Source: Kamptonema formosum PCC 10802
GTDB taxonomy: Bacteria > Cyanobacteriota > Cyanobacteriia > Cyanobacteriales > Oscillatoriaceae
Assembly (NCBI RefSeq): GCF_000332335.1
Contig: NZ_KB235949.1
Coordinates: forward strand, 300,781-364,780
Direction of reading: 5' to 3'
Length of the DNA stretch: 64,000 nt
Position 1 is the stretch's first letter. Each line of letters starts with the position of its first letter. Below the pieces are notes generated by a model, which was not told the DNA's origin, made no database searches, and was given only the letters and a program-made list of their open reading frames with translations. A program made the translations under genes and the position numbers. Below are positions 18,247 to 26,782 of this stretch, piece after piece.

Positions 18247-19833
18247 ATGCTACAAGAGATGTGGTCATTACGGGGACGCTATCGCATCCTCCACCTGAGT
18301 TGGCTGGCGTTTTTTCTCACCTTTGTGGACTGGTTTAACTTTGCGCCATTCGCCACAACGATTGGGAAAGAATTCCATCTAGCACCAGAGCAAATCAAGA
18401 CCTTAGGAATTTGCAACCTAGCGCTGACGATCCCGGCACGCATCATCATTGGCATGCTGCTGGACCGCTTCGGACCGCGAATCACCTTCTCATCGCTGCT
18501 GGTGTTTGCGATAGTTCCCTGTTTTGCCACAGCTGCTTCCCAGAACTTTCACCACCTGGTTCTAGCCCGATTGCTGATGGGCGTTGTAGGAGCCGGGTTT
18601 GTAGTGGGAATCCGCATGGTAGCCGAGTGGTTCCCCCCGAAAGAAATTGGCATCGCGCAAGGGATTTATGGCGGCTGGGGGAACTTCGGTGCGTTTGGGG
18701 CGGAATTTGCCCTGCCCTCGGTTGCTGTCGCCACAGCATTTCTGGCGGGAGGAGCCACCAACTGGCGCTTAGCAATAGCGCTCACCGGCATTATTTCAGC
18801 CGTCTATGGCACGATTTATTTCCGCAGCGTCACAGACACCCCTCCCGGCAAAACTTACCAGCGCCCCAAGCGCAGTGGGGCAATGGAAGTGACCAGTGCG
18901 CCCAGCTATTATGCGATGCTGGCGATGAATTTTGGCTTAATTTTTGCCCTGGGATTGCTGGCGTGGCGTCTGGCTCAGCCGAAGATTCACTTCCTGACGA
19001 CAGACCAAATGCTTGTCGTCTGGCTGCTGTTGGGGTGGCTGTTTGGCTACCAAACCTACAAAGCGTGGAAAGTGAACCGGGAACTGCTGGAAGGCACAAA
19101 AATTTACTCCCCAGCTGAGCGCTACCAGTTTCGCCAAGTTGCCTTGCTCGGGTTCACTTATGTGACCAACTTTGGCAGCGAATTAGCCGCCGTTTCCATG
19201 CTGCCGGCATTTTTCGAGCACACCTTCTCTCTCGAACATGTGATGGCGGGGATGATAGCTGCCACCTATCCCTTCCTCAACCTTGTTTCCCGTCCCAGCG
19301 GCGGCTTAATTTCTGATAAGCTGGGCAGTCGCAAGTGGACGATGACTGTCGTCAGCGCCGGCATCGGCATTGGTTACCTGCTCGCCAGCGGCATCAACTC
19401 TAGCTGGCCGATTTGGCTGGCAGTTGGCGTCACTATGTTCTGCGCCTACTTCGCGCAAGCCGGTTGCGGCGCAACCTTTGCAATGGCACCGCTGATTAAA
19501 AAAGAAAGTACCGGACAAATTGCCGGCATTGTAGGGGCTTACGGTAACTTTGGCGGCGTGGTTTACCTGACGATTTACAGCTTAGCGCCGGCTGACACAG
19601 CTCCCCAAACCCTATTTGCCACAATGGGCGTCGCCGCTCTCATCTGCGCCAGTTTGTGCGCCTTCTTCCTGAAAGAACCGAAAGGCTCCTTTGCCGCTAA
19701 ATATGAAGAGGGAGCCGGCGCACCGGCACCCGCACCGGCACCCGCACCGGCACCCGCACCGGCACCCGCACCGGCAGGCGAGCCGGCACCCGAAACCCTG
19801 CCGGTGCTCAGAGACAAACGCAGCCAAGTGTAG
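18247..19833 (+). CDS. nrtP: MFS nitrate/nitrite permease with an Ala-Pro repeat tail
   Basis: A major-facilitator transporter of the NrtP/NarK type, about 12 membrane segments, importing nitrate or nitrite. The nitrate-porter signatures are present: GIYGGWGNFGAFGAEFALP in the first half and AGIVGAYGNFGGVVYL in the second. An enlarged cytoplasmic loop follows the sixth segment (about residues 195-285), as in cyanobacterial NrtP. The C-terminus adds a rigid run of nine to ten Ala-Pro pairs (from about residue 492) before a polar end. AGGAAGG lies a few bases before the ATG. It sits between nrtD and narB, so this strain carries both an ABC and an MFS nitrate importer in one cluster. Family assignment is sure; nitrate versus nitrite preference is not. 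Confidence 0.92.
   Translation: MLQEMWSLRGRYRILHLSWLAFFLTFVDWFNFAPFATTIGKEFHLAPEQIKTLGICNLALTIPARIIIGMLLDRFGPRITFSSLLVFAIVPCFATAASQNFHHLVLARLLMGVVGAGFVVGIRMVAEWFPPKEIGIAQGIYGGWGNFGAFGAEFALPSVAVATAFLAGGATNWRLAIALTGIISAVYGTIYFRSVTDTPPGKTYQRPKRSGAMEVTSAPSYYAMLAMNFGLIFALGLLAWRLAQPKIHFLTTDQMLVVWLLLGWLFGYQTYKAWKVNRELLEGTKIYSPAERYQFRQVALLGFTYVTNFGSELAAVSMLPAFFEHTFSLEHVMAGMIAATYPFLNLVSRPSGGLISDKLGSRKWTMTVVSAGIGIGYLLASGINSSWPIWLAVGVTMFCAYFAQAGCGATFAMAPLIKKESTGQIAGIVGAYGNFGGVVYLTIYSLAPADTAPQTLFATMGVAALICASLCAFFLKEPKGSFAAKYEEGAGAPAPAPAPAPAPAPAPAPAGEPAPETLPVLRDKRSQV
19724..19783 (+). repeat. 12-base tandem repeat coding for the NrtP Ala-Pro tail
   Basis: Four to five copies of CCGGCACCCGCA keep frame and give alternating Ala-Pro. 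Such a unit is prone to slippage in multiples of 12, so length variation would not break the gene. Confidence 0.88.
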
Positions 19834-19846
19834 CGTTCCGCGTGCC

Positions 19847-19893
19847 TGCTATCCCACCTCACTGGTTTCGAGAAATAGGTGAGGGGGATAGCA
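19847..19893. terminator. Stem-loop downstream of nrtP
   Basis: TGCTATCCC-ACCTCAC pairs with GTGAGG-GGGATAGCA around a loop of about 15 bases, 14 bases past the nrtP stop. No T-tract follows, so it may be an RNA 3' end stabiliser or a partial terminator rather than a classic terminator. Confidence 0.45.
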
Positions 19894-20051
19894 CCCCAAT
19901 CGGGACAGCTGGGAGATAAATTTTACTTAACTGAAGATAAGCAATTGGTATGGTAGGCAGGGATAACAGAGACTATTATCAGAGTTAATGGCGAGTAATA
20001 AACCGGACTTTATACAAGGATATCGACCGCAGAGAACTGAGGACGGAAATT

Positions 20052-22250
20052 ATGGCTGACTCAACGAAAACCCTTTGTCCATACTGTGGCGTCGGCTGCG
20101 GTTTAGAAGTGTCGCCCCCCGCCCAACTGGGCAAGCCAACCAACCGAGACGCTGAAGGAACTCCGATTTGGAAAGTAAGAGGAGATCGCGAGCATCCCTC
20201 CTCGCAGGGATTGGTTTGCGTCAAAGGCGCGACGATTGCCGAGGCGATTGACAAAAGCCGGCTCCTGCATCCCATGATGCGCAATTCCCTGGATGAAGAG
20301 TTCCGGCGAGTCAGCTGGGATGACGCTTTAGACGCAATCGTCAATCGCATCCAAACCGTTCGCTTTACGCAAGGACCGGACGCTATTTGCATGTACGGTT
20401 CCGGGCAACTTCAAACTGAGGACTACTATATCGCCCAAAAACTGATGAAAGGCTGTTTGGGCACGAATAATTTTGACGCCAACTCCCGCTTGTGCATGTC
20501 GAGCGCAGTGGCCGGCTATATTCAAAGCTTCGGTTCCGACGGACCTCCCTGCTGCTACGACGATTTAGAGCTTACCGACTGCGCCTTTTTGATTGGCACC
20601 AACACCGCTGAGTGCCACCCGATTATCTACAACCGGCTGCGGAAATACCACAAAAAGAACAAACATGTTAAAATGATTGTGGTAGATCCGCGCCGCACAA
20701 CCACCGCTGAAGACGCCGATTTGCACCTAGCCATTCGACCGGGCACGGATATTGACTTGCTCAACGGCATCGCTCACCTGCTGATGCGCAGGGGCTATCT
20801 CGATACGGCATTCATTGACGAATGCACGGCGAACTTCCCCGACTTCGCTGAAGTGATTCGCTCCTATCCGCCGGAACTGGTGGCGAGAACCTGCGGCATC
20901 CGCCTCGATGAGCTGGAAACTGCCGCCCGCTACTGGGGCGAGTCCAAGCGCGTCCTGTCCTTGTGGTCGATGGGCGTCAACCAGTCTTCCGAAGGAACCG
21001 CTAAGGTGCGCAGCATCATCAACCTGCACCTGATGACCGGCCAAATTGGCAAGCCTGGTGCTGGCCCATTTTCCCTCACCGGCCAGCCCAATGCGATGGG
21101 CGGGCGGGAAGCGGGCGGTTTGGCGAACCTGCTGCCGGGCTACCGTTTGGTGAAAAACCCCCAACACCGTGCGGAAGTTGAGCAATTCTGGGGGCTGAAA
21201 GCCGGTCAAATCTCGCCGAATATTGGCCGCACCGCCTGGGAGATGATAACGGGTTTGGAAACCGGCGAGGTTGGTTTCCTGTGGGTGGCGGCGACAAATC
21301 CGGTGGTGAGCATGCCGGATCTGGAACGCACCAAAGCTGCCCTGCTCAAGTCTCCGTTTACGGTTTATCAAGATGCCTATTACCCGACGGAAACTGCAGC
21401 TTACGCCCACGTTTTGCTGCCAGCAGCGCAGTGGGGCGAGAAAACCGGCGTGATGACGAATTCGGAACGCCGCGTGACGCTGTGCGAGGCGTTTCGCTCC
21501 CCCAAGGGCATTGCCCGCCCCGACTGGGAAATCTTTGCGGAAGTGGGTCGAAGATTGGGTTTTGCTGACAAGTTTTCTTTCCAAAACTCAGCTGAGGTGT
21601 ATGCCGAATTCGTGCGGCTGACAGGGGGGCGTCCTTGCGATATGACGGGTTTGAGCCACGAGAAGTTGAAGCAATTAGGCCCTATTCAGTGGCCTTTTCC
21701 CGACATGACGAGTGGCGAAAAACGCGACTCATCCCGCCTGTACACGGATTTGCGCTTCCATACGCCGGATGGGCGGGCGCGGTTTGGCGCGTATCACTCT
21801 AATGGGTTGGCGGAACCTCCCGATTTGAACTATCCTTTTGTGCTGACTACCGGCAGGCTCTACGGTCACTGGCACACGCAAAGTCGCACCGGTCGGATTG
21901 AGAAAATCCGCCAGATGCACCCGAATCCGTTTATTGAGATTCACCCCCGCGATGCGGAAAAACTGGGGATTGCTGAGGGCGACTGCGTTGAGGTGCTCTC
22001 TAGGCGCGGCAAAGCTCGATTTCCGGCTAAGGTGACGAAGGCAATTTCTCCGGGGGCGGTTTTTGTGCCGATGCACTGGGGCGCGCTGTGGGCTGAAAAC
22101 GCTGAGGCGAACGCCCTGACTCACCCAGAATGCTGTCCGGATTCCAAACAGCCGGAGTTAAAAGCTTGTGCGGTGCAGTTGGTGCCGGTTGGTGTTGGTG
22201 GGGTTGCGGTTTCTGAACTGGGGGTTTTTGAGGCGGGTGTGCCGGTGTAG
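20052..22250 (+). CDS. narB: Assimilatory ferredoxin-nitrate reductase (molybdopterin enzyme)
   Basis: Reduces nitrate to nitrite with electrons from ferredoxin, in the cytoplasm; NirA then makes ammonium. The N-terminus has the 4Fe-4S ligands [12 protein letters not shown] plus the distal Cys in LVCVKG. The Mo-bis-MGD domains follow, with [14 protein letters not shown] [55 protein letters not shown] and the C-terminal [15 protein letters not shown]. The length (732 aa) is normal for cyanobacterial NarB, which lacks a flavin domain. GGACGGA serves as ribosome-binding site. The last eight or so codons are Val/Gly-rich and drift. It needs molybdenum cofactor made elsewhere. Confidence 0.95.
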   Translation: MADSTKTLCPYCGVGCGLEVSPPAQLGKPTNRDAEGTPIWKVRGDREHPSSQGLVCVKGATIAEAIDKSRLLHPMMRNSLDEEFRRVSWDDALDAIVNRIQTVRFTQGPDAICMYGSGQLQTEDYYIAQKLMKGCLGTNNFDANSRLCMSSAVAGYIQSFGSDGPPCCYDDLELTDCAFLIGTNTAECHPIIYNRLRKYHKKNKHVKMIVVDPRRTTTAEDADLHLAIRPGTDIDLLNGIAHLLMRRGYLDTAFIDECTANFPDFAEVIRSYPPELVARTCGIRLDELETAARYWGESKRVLSLWSMGVNQSSEGTAKVRSIINLHLMTGQIGKPGAGPFSLTGQPNAMGGREAGGLANLLPGYRLVKNPQHRAEVEQFWGLKAGQISPNIGRTAWEMITGLETGEVGFLWVAATNPVVSMPDLERTKAALLKSPFTVYQDAYYPTETAAYAHVLLPAAQWGEKTGVMTNSERRVTLCEAFRSPKGIARPDWEIFAEVGRRLGFADKFSFQNSAEVYAEFVRLTGGRPCDMTGLSHEKLKQLGPIQWPFPDMTSGEKRDSSRLYTDLRFHTPDGRARFGAYHSNGLAEPPDLNYPFVLTTGRLYGHWHTQSRTGRIEKIRQMHPNPFIEIHPRDAEKLGIAEGDCVEVLSRRGKARFPAKVTKAISPGAVFVPMHWGALWAENAEANALTHPECCPDSKQPELKACAVQLVPVGVGGVAVSELGVFEAGVPV

Positions 22251-22364
22251 AATTGAGTTGGGCTGTTTGTGGGGGTTGTTTTTTTTTTACCGCCAAGACA
22301 CCATAGACGCGCTTTCTCGGCTTCCCGCAGAGTAGAGCGCCAAGAATTATTTACTCGTTATTTT

Positions 22365-22389
22365 GTTTCCCAGGTTCTACCTGGGAACG
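22365..22389. repeat. Palindromic repeat, GTTCCCAGGC family variant
   Basis: GTTTCCCAGGTTCTACCTGG followed by GAACG, a 25-base palindrome between narB and the next gene. The arms match the family but the loop differs. Confidence 0.75.
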
Positions 22390-22515
22390 CACTGATCAGG
22401 AACCTTGGCTTCGGGAGAGATAAGGGCATGACCTTGTCTCTAATGTTATACTCGTTCCCACGCGGTAGCCGCAGTCTTACCGCAGGGGGCCTAGAGGGAT
22501 AAATCTAAAATTGAT

Positions 22516-22968
22516 ATGAGTGAGTTATTTCAGTTTGAAGCTGATTTTGTGGATTCCCTGCGCTGCATTCCCATGCAGGTGCGCTTGAATTTAGATACTT
22601 GTGGGGTTAAGCTGAAATTGGCTGAGTGGAACCGGTTCAGCCAGGAAGAAAAGCAGGCGCTGGTGGATATGCCGGCAAGTACCTCTGAGGAGGCAAAAGC
22701 TTACCGGGAGTTGCTGCACCGGCTCGTTTTGGAACACACCGGCAAGCTTCCTGCTGATTTGCCTGCCGATGCTCATCCCGCTTGGATGGATGAAGCAACT
22801 GTCCCCGACAGCGTGCGGAAAAAGGCGGAGGAAGTTGGGGTGGCGCTGACACCGGCACAGTGGGCAACTCTCGCTCCCCTGCGCCGCTTCGCTTTGATTA
22901 AACTCAGCCGGTCGGAACACGAAAACAGCAATTTCTTGCCGGCGCTCAAGGAATTTGGTGTGGTTTGA
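22516..22968 (+). CDS. Nitrate reductase-associated protein
   Basis: A small soluble protein (150 aa) of the cyanobacterial family found next to narB and named nitrate reductase-associated protein; its biochemical role is not established. The start FQFEADFVDSLRCIPMQVR, the central KLAEWNRFSQEEKQALVDMP and the C-terminal LTPAQWATLAPLRRFALIKLSR are the family's recognisable pieces. It follows narB by 265 bases across a palindromic repeat, so it may be cotranscribed or have its own promoter. Length and ends look complete. Confidence 0.82.
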   Translation: MSELFQFEADFVDSLRCIPMQVRLNLDTCGVKLKLAEWNRFSQEEKQALVDMPASTSEEAKAYRELLHRLVLEHTGKLPADLPADAHPAWMDEATVPDSVRKKAEEVGVALTPAQWATLAPLRRFALIKLSRSEHENSNFLPALKEFGVV

Positions 22969-22999
22969 GCGGCTAGGCAAACCCTGTGAAGTAGGCCCC

Positions 23000-23032
23000 A
23001 GAAACCCGGTTTCTTAAAGAAACCGGGTTTCT
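23000..23032. repeat. Palindromic repeat, AGAAACCCGGTTTCT family
   Basis: A perfect 33-base inverted repeat 31 bases after the preceding gene; it could end its transcript. It is followed at 23037-23068 by another palindrome (GTAGGGTGCATTCCC... GGGAATGCACC). Confidence 0.9.
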
Positions 23033-23131
23033 CAGGGGTAGGGTGCATTCCCTCGCGCGGGAATGCACCTCCATCTGTGCCGGTGGGATAGGGAACGCTA
23101 CGAGGTACTTAACAATTGCTTTATAAATCCT

Positions 23132-24475
23132 GTGCTAATTTCTCTCCTTAAACTCTTTATAGCGGCAGCAATTTTGCCGGTCGCTTTCTATGTGAGGTCG
23201 CCTCTTTTGGCGAGTGTGAGATTTGAGCTCTTGGGGGCGATTGCCGTCTTCTGTTTGGGATTAATCTTTTCTGAACTCCTAGGGCTAACAAAAGAGAAAC
23301 CCAACCAGAAAGCCGCTCTCAGTAAGGCGGTTGTGGCGGTCGCTTGTTTGGGACTGTTCGCCGCTGTGGCGGGAGAAATCAATTTTGCGCTGGCGAAACA
23401 GAGCGTTTTAAATGCAAATCCCTACCGGCTGGAAAAGTTAGGCCGGCACTTTGTTGCCGGTTACAGCAATTTCGACGAAATCAAACAATTGGTTTCCAAG
23501 AAAGCCGTTGGTGGGGTGTTTGTCACCGCCAAAAATGTCAGCAATAAAAGCCGGCAAGAAATCCAGCAAGAAATCAAAGCGCTGCAAGATATTCGCCGCA
23601 GTCAGGGTTTGCCCCCTTTGTGGGTTGCCACGGACCAAGAAGGCGGCATCGTCTCCCGACTCTCCCCACCGCTGAGTCAATTGCCTCCCCTATCAAAGAT
23701 TGTTGAGGGAGAGACGCAAGTAGAGCGCAAAAAGAAGGAGGTCATTCAGTATGCCAGACAGCAGGGGAGGGAGTTGGCTGAGCTGGGAGTGAATCTGAAT
23801 TTTGCGCCGGTGGTAGACTTAAACAAGGGAATTGTCAATCCCAGTGACAAATTTTCTCAGATTTACCGGCGAGCAATATCTGCGGATAAGGACGTGGTGG
23901 CAAAGGTGGCGCTGTGGTACTGCCAAACTTTGGAAGAATCTGGGGTTAGGTGTACCATTAAACATTTTCCCGGACTGGGAAGGGTGGAGACAGATACGCA
24001 TATCGACAGCGCCGAATTGCGCGCGCCAGTAGAGGAATTAATGCGGGAGGACTGGGTGCCATTTCGGGAGGTGATGCGCAACTCTCAGGCGTTTACTATG
24101 CTGGGACACGCTAAACTGACGGCGGTTGATGCCAAGCGTCCAGTCTCGTTTTCCAAACCGGCAGTCACAGGAATTATTAGAAACAGCTGGCAGCAAGATG
24201 GTATTCTGATTACAGACGATTTTAGCATGCACGCGGTCTATGGAAGTGAGGATGGGGTGGAGAATGCTGCTGTTCTGGCGGTGAATGCCGGTGTGGATTT
24301 GATTCTGATTTCATACGACAAGGATTTGTATTACAAAGCCATGCGCGCCTTGCTAAAGGCTGAAGAACAGGGCAAGTTGGATGGCGAAATGCTAGAAAAG
24401 AGCGGGAAAAGACTGGATAAAAGATCCCTTCGCCTCCTCAGAAACCGGGTTTCTGCGACAAACTTTGCCTCCTGA
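23132..24475 (+). CDS. Glycoside hydrolase family 3 protein (NagZ-like), membrane-anchored
   Basis: Probably a beta-N-acetylhexosaminidase acting on cell-wall sugars. Three hydrophobic stretches near the N-terminus (LLKLFIAAAILPVAFYV, LLGAIAVFCLGLIF, VVAVACLGLFAAVAG) suggest membrane anchoring. The GH3 barrel follows: ATDQEGGIVSRL, LNFAPVVDL, KHFPGLGRVETDTHID (His/Asp pair typical of NagZ-like enzymes), MLGHAKL and LITDDFSM (nucleophile Asp). There is no second GH3 domain, as in NagZ. The frame opens at an ATG at 23063, but that ATG lies inside a palindromic repeat, so the GTG at 23132 was preferred. The last 11 or so codons, including the stop, come from a copy of the AGAAACCCGG repeat, so the native C-terminus has been replaced. 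Confidence 0.8.
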   Translation: MLISLLKLFIAAAILPVAFYVRSPLLASVRFELLGAIAVFCLGLIFSELLGLTKEKPNQKAALSKAVVAVACLGLFAAVAGEINFALAKQSVLNANPYRLEKLGRHFVAGYSNFDEIKQLVSKKAVGGVFVTAKNVSNKSRQEIQQEIKALQDIRRSQGLPPLWVATDQEGGIVSRLSPPLSQLPPLSKIVEGETQVERKKKEVIQYARQQGRELAELGVNLNFAPVVDLNKGIVNPSDKFSQIYRRAISADKDVVAKVALWYCQTLEESGVRCTIKHFPGLGRVETDTHIDSAELRAPVEELMREDWVPFREVMRNSQAFTMLGHAKLTAVDAKRPVSFSKPAVTGIIRNSWQQDGILITDDFSMHAVYGSEDGVENAAVLAVNAGVDLILISYDKDLYYKAMRALLKAEEQGKLDGEMLEKSGKRLDKRSLRLLRNRVSATNFAS

Positions 24476-24586
24476 GCGAAAGATTGATTCAGAAACCCGG
24501 TTTCTTACCCCCTCCGCCAGAAACCGGGTTTCTGCGACAAACTTTGCCTCCTGAGCGAAAGATTTATTCAGAAACCAGGTTTCTTA
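24439..24586. repeat. Two tandem copies of a 70-80 base repeat containing AGAAACCGGGTTTCT
   Basis: Copy 1 starts at 24439 and copy 2 at about 24518. Each has AGAAACCGGGTTTCTGCGAC, then AAACTTTGCCTCCTGAGCG, then a reverse-oriented half (AGAAACC.GGTTTCTTA). The first copy covers the end of the GH3 gene; the second ends five bases before the SDR gene stop, which is on the other strand. Confidence 0.9.
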
Positions 24587-24590
24587 GCCG

Positions 24591-25355
24591 TTAACCGGCA
24601 GACTGTCCGCCATCGATGACAATTTCAGTGCCGGTGACAAATTTCGATTCATCTGAGGCGAGATAAACAACCGCAAATGCGACATCATCAGGCTCACCCC
24701 ACACTTTCAAAGGAATTGTCTCACGAAATTCATTCAGGCGCTGCTCTCGTTCTGTGCCACTTCCCAGCAAGGCATCCCATAAAGGCGTCAGAATCGCCCC
24801 AGGCAAGATGGAATTGCAGCGAATTTTATAGCCTTTCTGGGCGCAATATAGCGCAACCGATTTGGAAAACTGGGTGAGACTCGCTTTGCTCGCGCCATAG
24901 GCAACCGCCATAGCGGTGCCAATCTCACCGGCAAGAGAGGAAATGTTCACAATCGCACCGCCGCTGTCTCTCATCGCGGGAATGGCGTATTTGCATCCGA
25001 GTACGACACCTTCCATGTTGACGCTCATCACCTGACGCCATGCGTCTAGTGTGACAGTTTCTGGATTTTGTGGGGCATTGCTACCAGTGATGCCGGCGCA
25101 GTTTACGAGAATATCCAGCTTGCCAAATTCTGCAATGGTTTGCGCAATAACCTCTTGCCACTGCTGTTCGCTGCTGACATCGTGCTTGAGAAAAATCGCA
25201 CCGGCAATTTCCGACGCCGCAGCTGTGCCGGCACTCTCACTGATATCTGTAATAACAGCGCGAGCTCCCTCACGCGCTAGCATTCTAGCTGTCGCCTTGC
25301 CAATTCCCGAAGCCCCACCCGTTACTAGGGCAACTTTTCCTTCAACACGTCCCAT
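24591..25355 (-). CDS. Short-chain dehydrogenase/reductase (SDR), classical type
   Basis: A 254-aa NAD(P)-dependent oxidoreductase. The Rossmann start is VALVTGGASGIGKATARML (TGxxxGIG), then LVNCAG (NNAG-like), the catalytic Ser in IVNISSLAG and the YxxxK pair in AYGASKAS. The end FVTGTEIVIDGGQSAG is typical. An acidic residue after the second strand (VITDISES) suggests NAD preference. The substrate cannot be read; close relatives include 3-oxoacyl-ACP reductase-like and cyclic alcohol dehydrogenases. It is convergent with the GH3 gene and not obviously in an operon with the permease upstream, from which repeats separate it. Confidence 0.88.
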   Translation of the reverse strand: MGRVEGKVALVTGGASGIGKATARMLAREGARAVITDISESAGTAAASEIAGAIFLKHDVSSEQQWQEVIAQTIAEFGKLDILVNCAGITGSNAPQNPETVTLDAWRQVMSVNMEGVVLGCKYAIPAMRDSGGAIVNISSLAGEIGTAMAVAYGASKASLTQFSKSVALYCAQKGYKIRCNSILPGAILTPLWDALLGSGTEREQRLNEFRETIPLKVWGEPDDVAFAVVYLASDESKFVTGTEIVIDGGQSAG

Positions 25356-25464
25356 ACTTATTTTGTATTTTGTATTTTGTATTGAATTTTGGATTGAAAA
25401 ATTAGTAGCGTTCCGTAGGAACGCTACAGCTAAGCTGTTACGCTTTTAATCGGCTTTTCCTTAG

Positions 25465-25514
25465 AAAGGAGGCAGAGCCTCCAAAGTGGCGTTCCCAGGC
25501 TCTGCCTGGGAACG
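25465..25514. repeat. Double palindromic repeat, GTTCCCAGGC family
   Basis: GGAGGCAGAGCCTCC plus GTTCCCAGGCTCTGCCTGGG. It lies downstream of the orphan permease and upstream of the SDR gene. Confidence 0.88.
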
Positions 25515-25541
25515 AGGGGATGCGATGATGCCCAAAAGCTG

Positions 25542-26450
25542 CTAGCTGATGCGCCCCCGCATATCCGACAGCTTCAGGTTCAAAACCGACAGCCCAAAAA
25601 TCAGCAAAAACAGCACCAGTCCGATGGTGCAAGCGTAGCTCATCTCCAATTCGCGAAAGGCTTTCTCATACAGATAGTATACAATAGTTTTAGAACTATT
25701 TCTCGGCCCCCCTTGGGTCATAATGTACACTTCTTCAAACACCTTAGTGGCGGAAATCGAGGAAATCACTGCTACTAGAAATAGATACGGTTTCATCAGC
25801 GGTACTGTTATGTCCCAGTGTTTGCGGATGCCATCGGAGCCATCAATAGCAGCTGCTTCATACAAATCAGCGGGAATGGCTTGCAAGCCTGCCAAGTATA
25901 TTACCATATAGTAGCCCAGCCCCTTCCACACCGTCACCGCCATGACGCTAAAAATGGCCATCTGCGGGCTGGTGAGCCAGGGAATTCCCTCGCCTTTGGG
26001 AACAGTGCCGAACATCATCAAAACCTGGTTGAAAAAGCCGGTTTCTGCATAAAGCCACTTCCAGGCAATACCGGCAACCACCATTGAAATCACCACCGGC
26101 GTGTAGTAAGCTGCCCGAAACCAGCTAATTCCGCGCAATTTCTGATTAACTAAAATAGCCAGCCCCAGGGGTGCGACGACCAAAACCGGCACCACACCGG
26201 CAAGATAGAGCAAAGTATTGCGCAGCGTTTGCCAAAACACCGGATCGGCAAACAGTTTGCGGAAGTTCTCCAAACCCACCCACTGCGGCGCTTGGGTGAG
26301 ATCGTACTCGTAGCGCGTAAAGCTGAGGAAAAACGCTTGCAGTGCCGGCCAAAAAACCGTCAGCGCCAAAACAGCGCCGGCGGGGAGCAAAAACAAGTAC
26401 GGAGTGAGTTGCTGCAATCGTGGAATTGGGAGTTTCGAGTTTGGATTCAT
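25542..26450 (-). CDS. Carbohydrate-type ABC transporter permease (MalF/UgpA-like), orphan
   Basis: A 302-aa inner-membrane permease with about six segments, starting LTPYLFLLPAGAVLALTVFWP. The family marker WVGLENFRKLFADPVFWQTLRNT is followed by the EAA loop EAAAIDGSDGIRKHWDITVPLMKP. The ending (FELEMSYACTIGLVLFLL-like segment, then KLSDMRGRIS) is complete. Such permeases normally work with a second permease (MalG-like), a binding protein and an ATPase; none is in the window, so partners are encoded elsewhere. The substrate is probably a sugar or glycerol derivative. Confidence 0.87.
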   Translation of the reverse strand: MNPNSKLPIPRLQQLTPYLFLLPAGAVLALTVFWPALQAFFLSFTRYEYDLTQAPQWVGLENFRKLFADPVFWQTLRNTLLYLAGVVPVLVVAPLGLAILVNQKLRGISWFRAAYYTPVVISMVVAGIAWKWLYAETGFFNQVLMMFGTVPKGEGIPWLTSPQMAIFSVMAVTVWKGLGYYMVIYLAGLQAIPADLYEAAAIDGSDGIRKHWDITVPLMKPYLFLVAVISSISATKVFEEVYIMTQGGPRNSSKTIVYYLYEKAFRELEMSYACTIGLVLFLLIFGLSVLNLKLSDMRGRIS

Positions 26451-26503
26451 TGCCGGTCGGCTTCACAGTGAACAATTCAAGGCACTACTTTGGCGTTGTA
26501 CAG

Positions 26504-26638
26504 TATAGCAGTAGACAGTCAGTTTAGGACATTGGGATACGAAGTATAGACGTAGGGCAGGCGTCTCGCCTGCCCTCAAGGTCTCTGGGACAGGCGAGAC
26601 GCCTGTCCTACGTCCTAATCAATATGACTGCTGCTATA
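26504..26638. mobile_element. MITE-like element, copy 2
   Basis: Starts TATAGCAGTAGACAGTCAG and ends with the complement of TATAGCAGCAGTCATATTG. The interior holds two mirrored palindromes (GGGCAGGCGTCTCGCCTGCCC and its ACAGGCGAGACGCCTGT sibling), as if two copies had recombined. No coding capacity. It lies between divergent or unlinked genes, upstream of the permease. Confidence 0.75.
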
Positions 26639-26663
26639 TAGCAATAGACAGGGGAAGTAACTC

Positions 26664-26698
26664 GTAGGGTGCGTTCCCTCTTAGGGAACGCACCCTAC
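26664..26698. repeat. Palindrome GTAGGGTGCGTTCCC
   Basis: A 35-base inverted repeat with a short loop. Its arms also occur in the tandem block at 33543-33793 and, as a variant, at 23037-23068. It lies just before the 3' end of the giant kinase gene on the minus strand. Confidence 0.85.
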
Positions 26699-26782
26699 AC
26701 CCTAATCATGGAAAACCGCCTCTCATGGGGATAAGGGGCATAGGTTGGGGTGCCGGGTTCATTCCGCAATTGTGCAGCGCCG

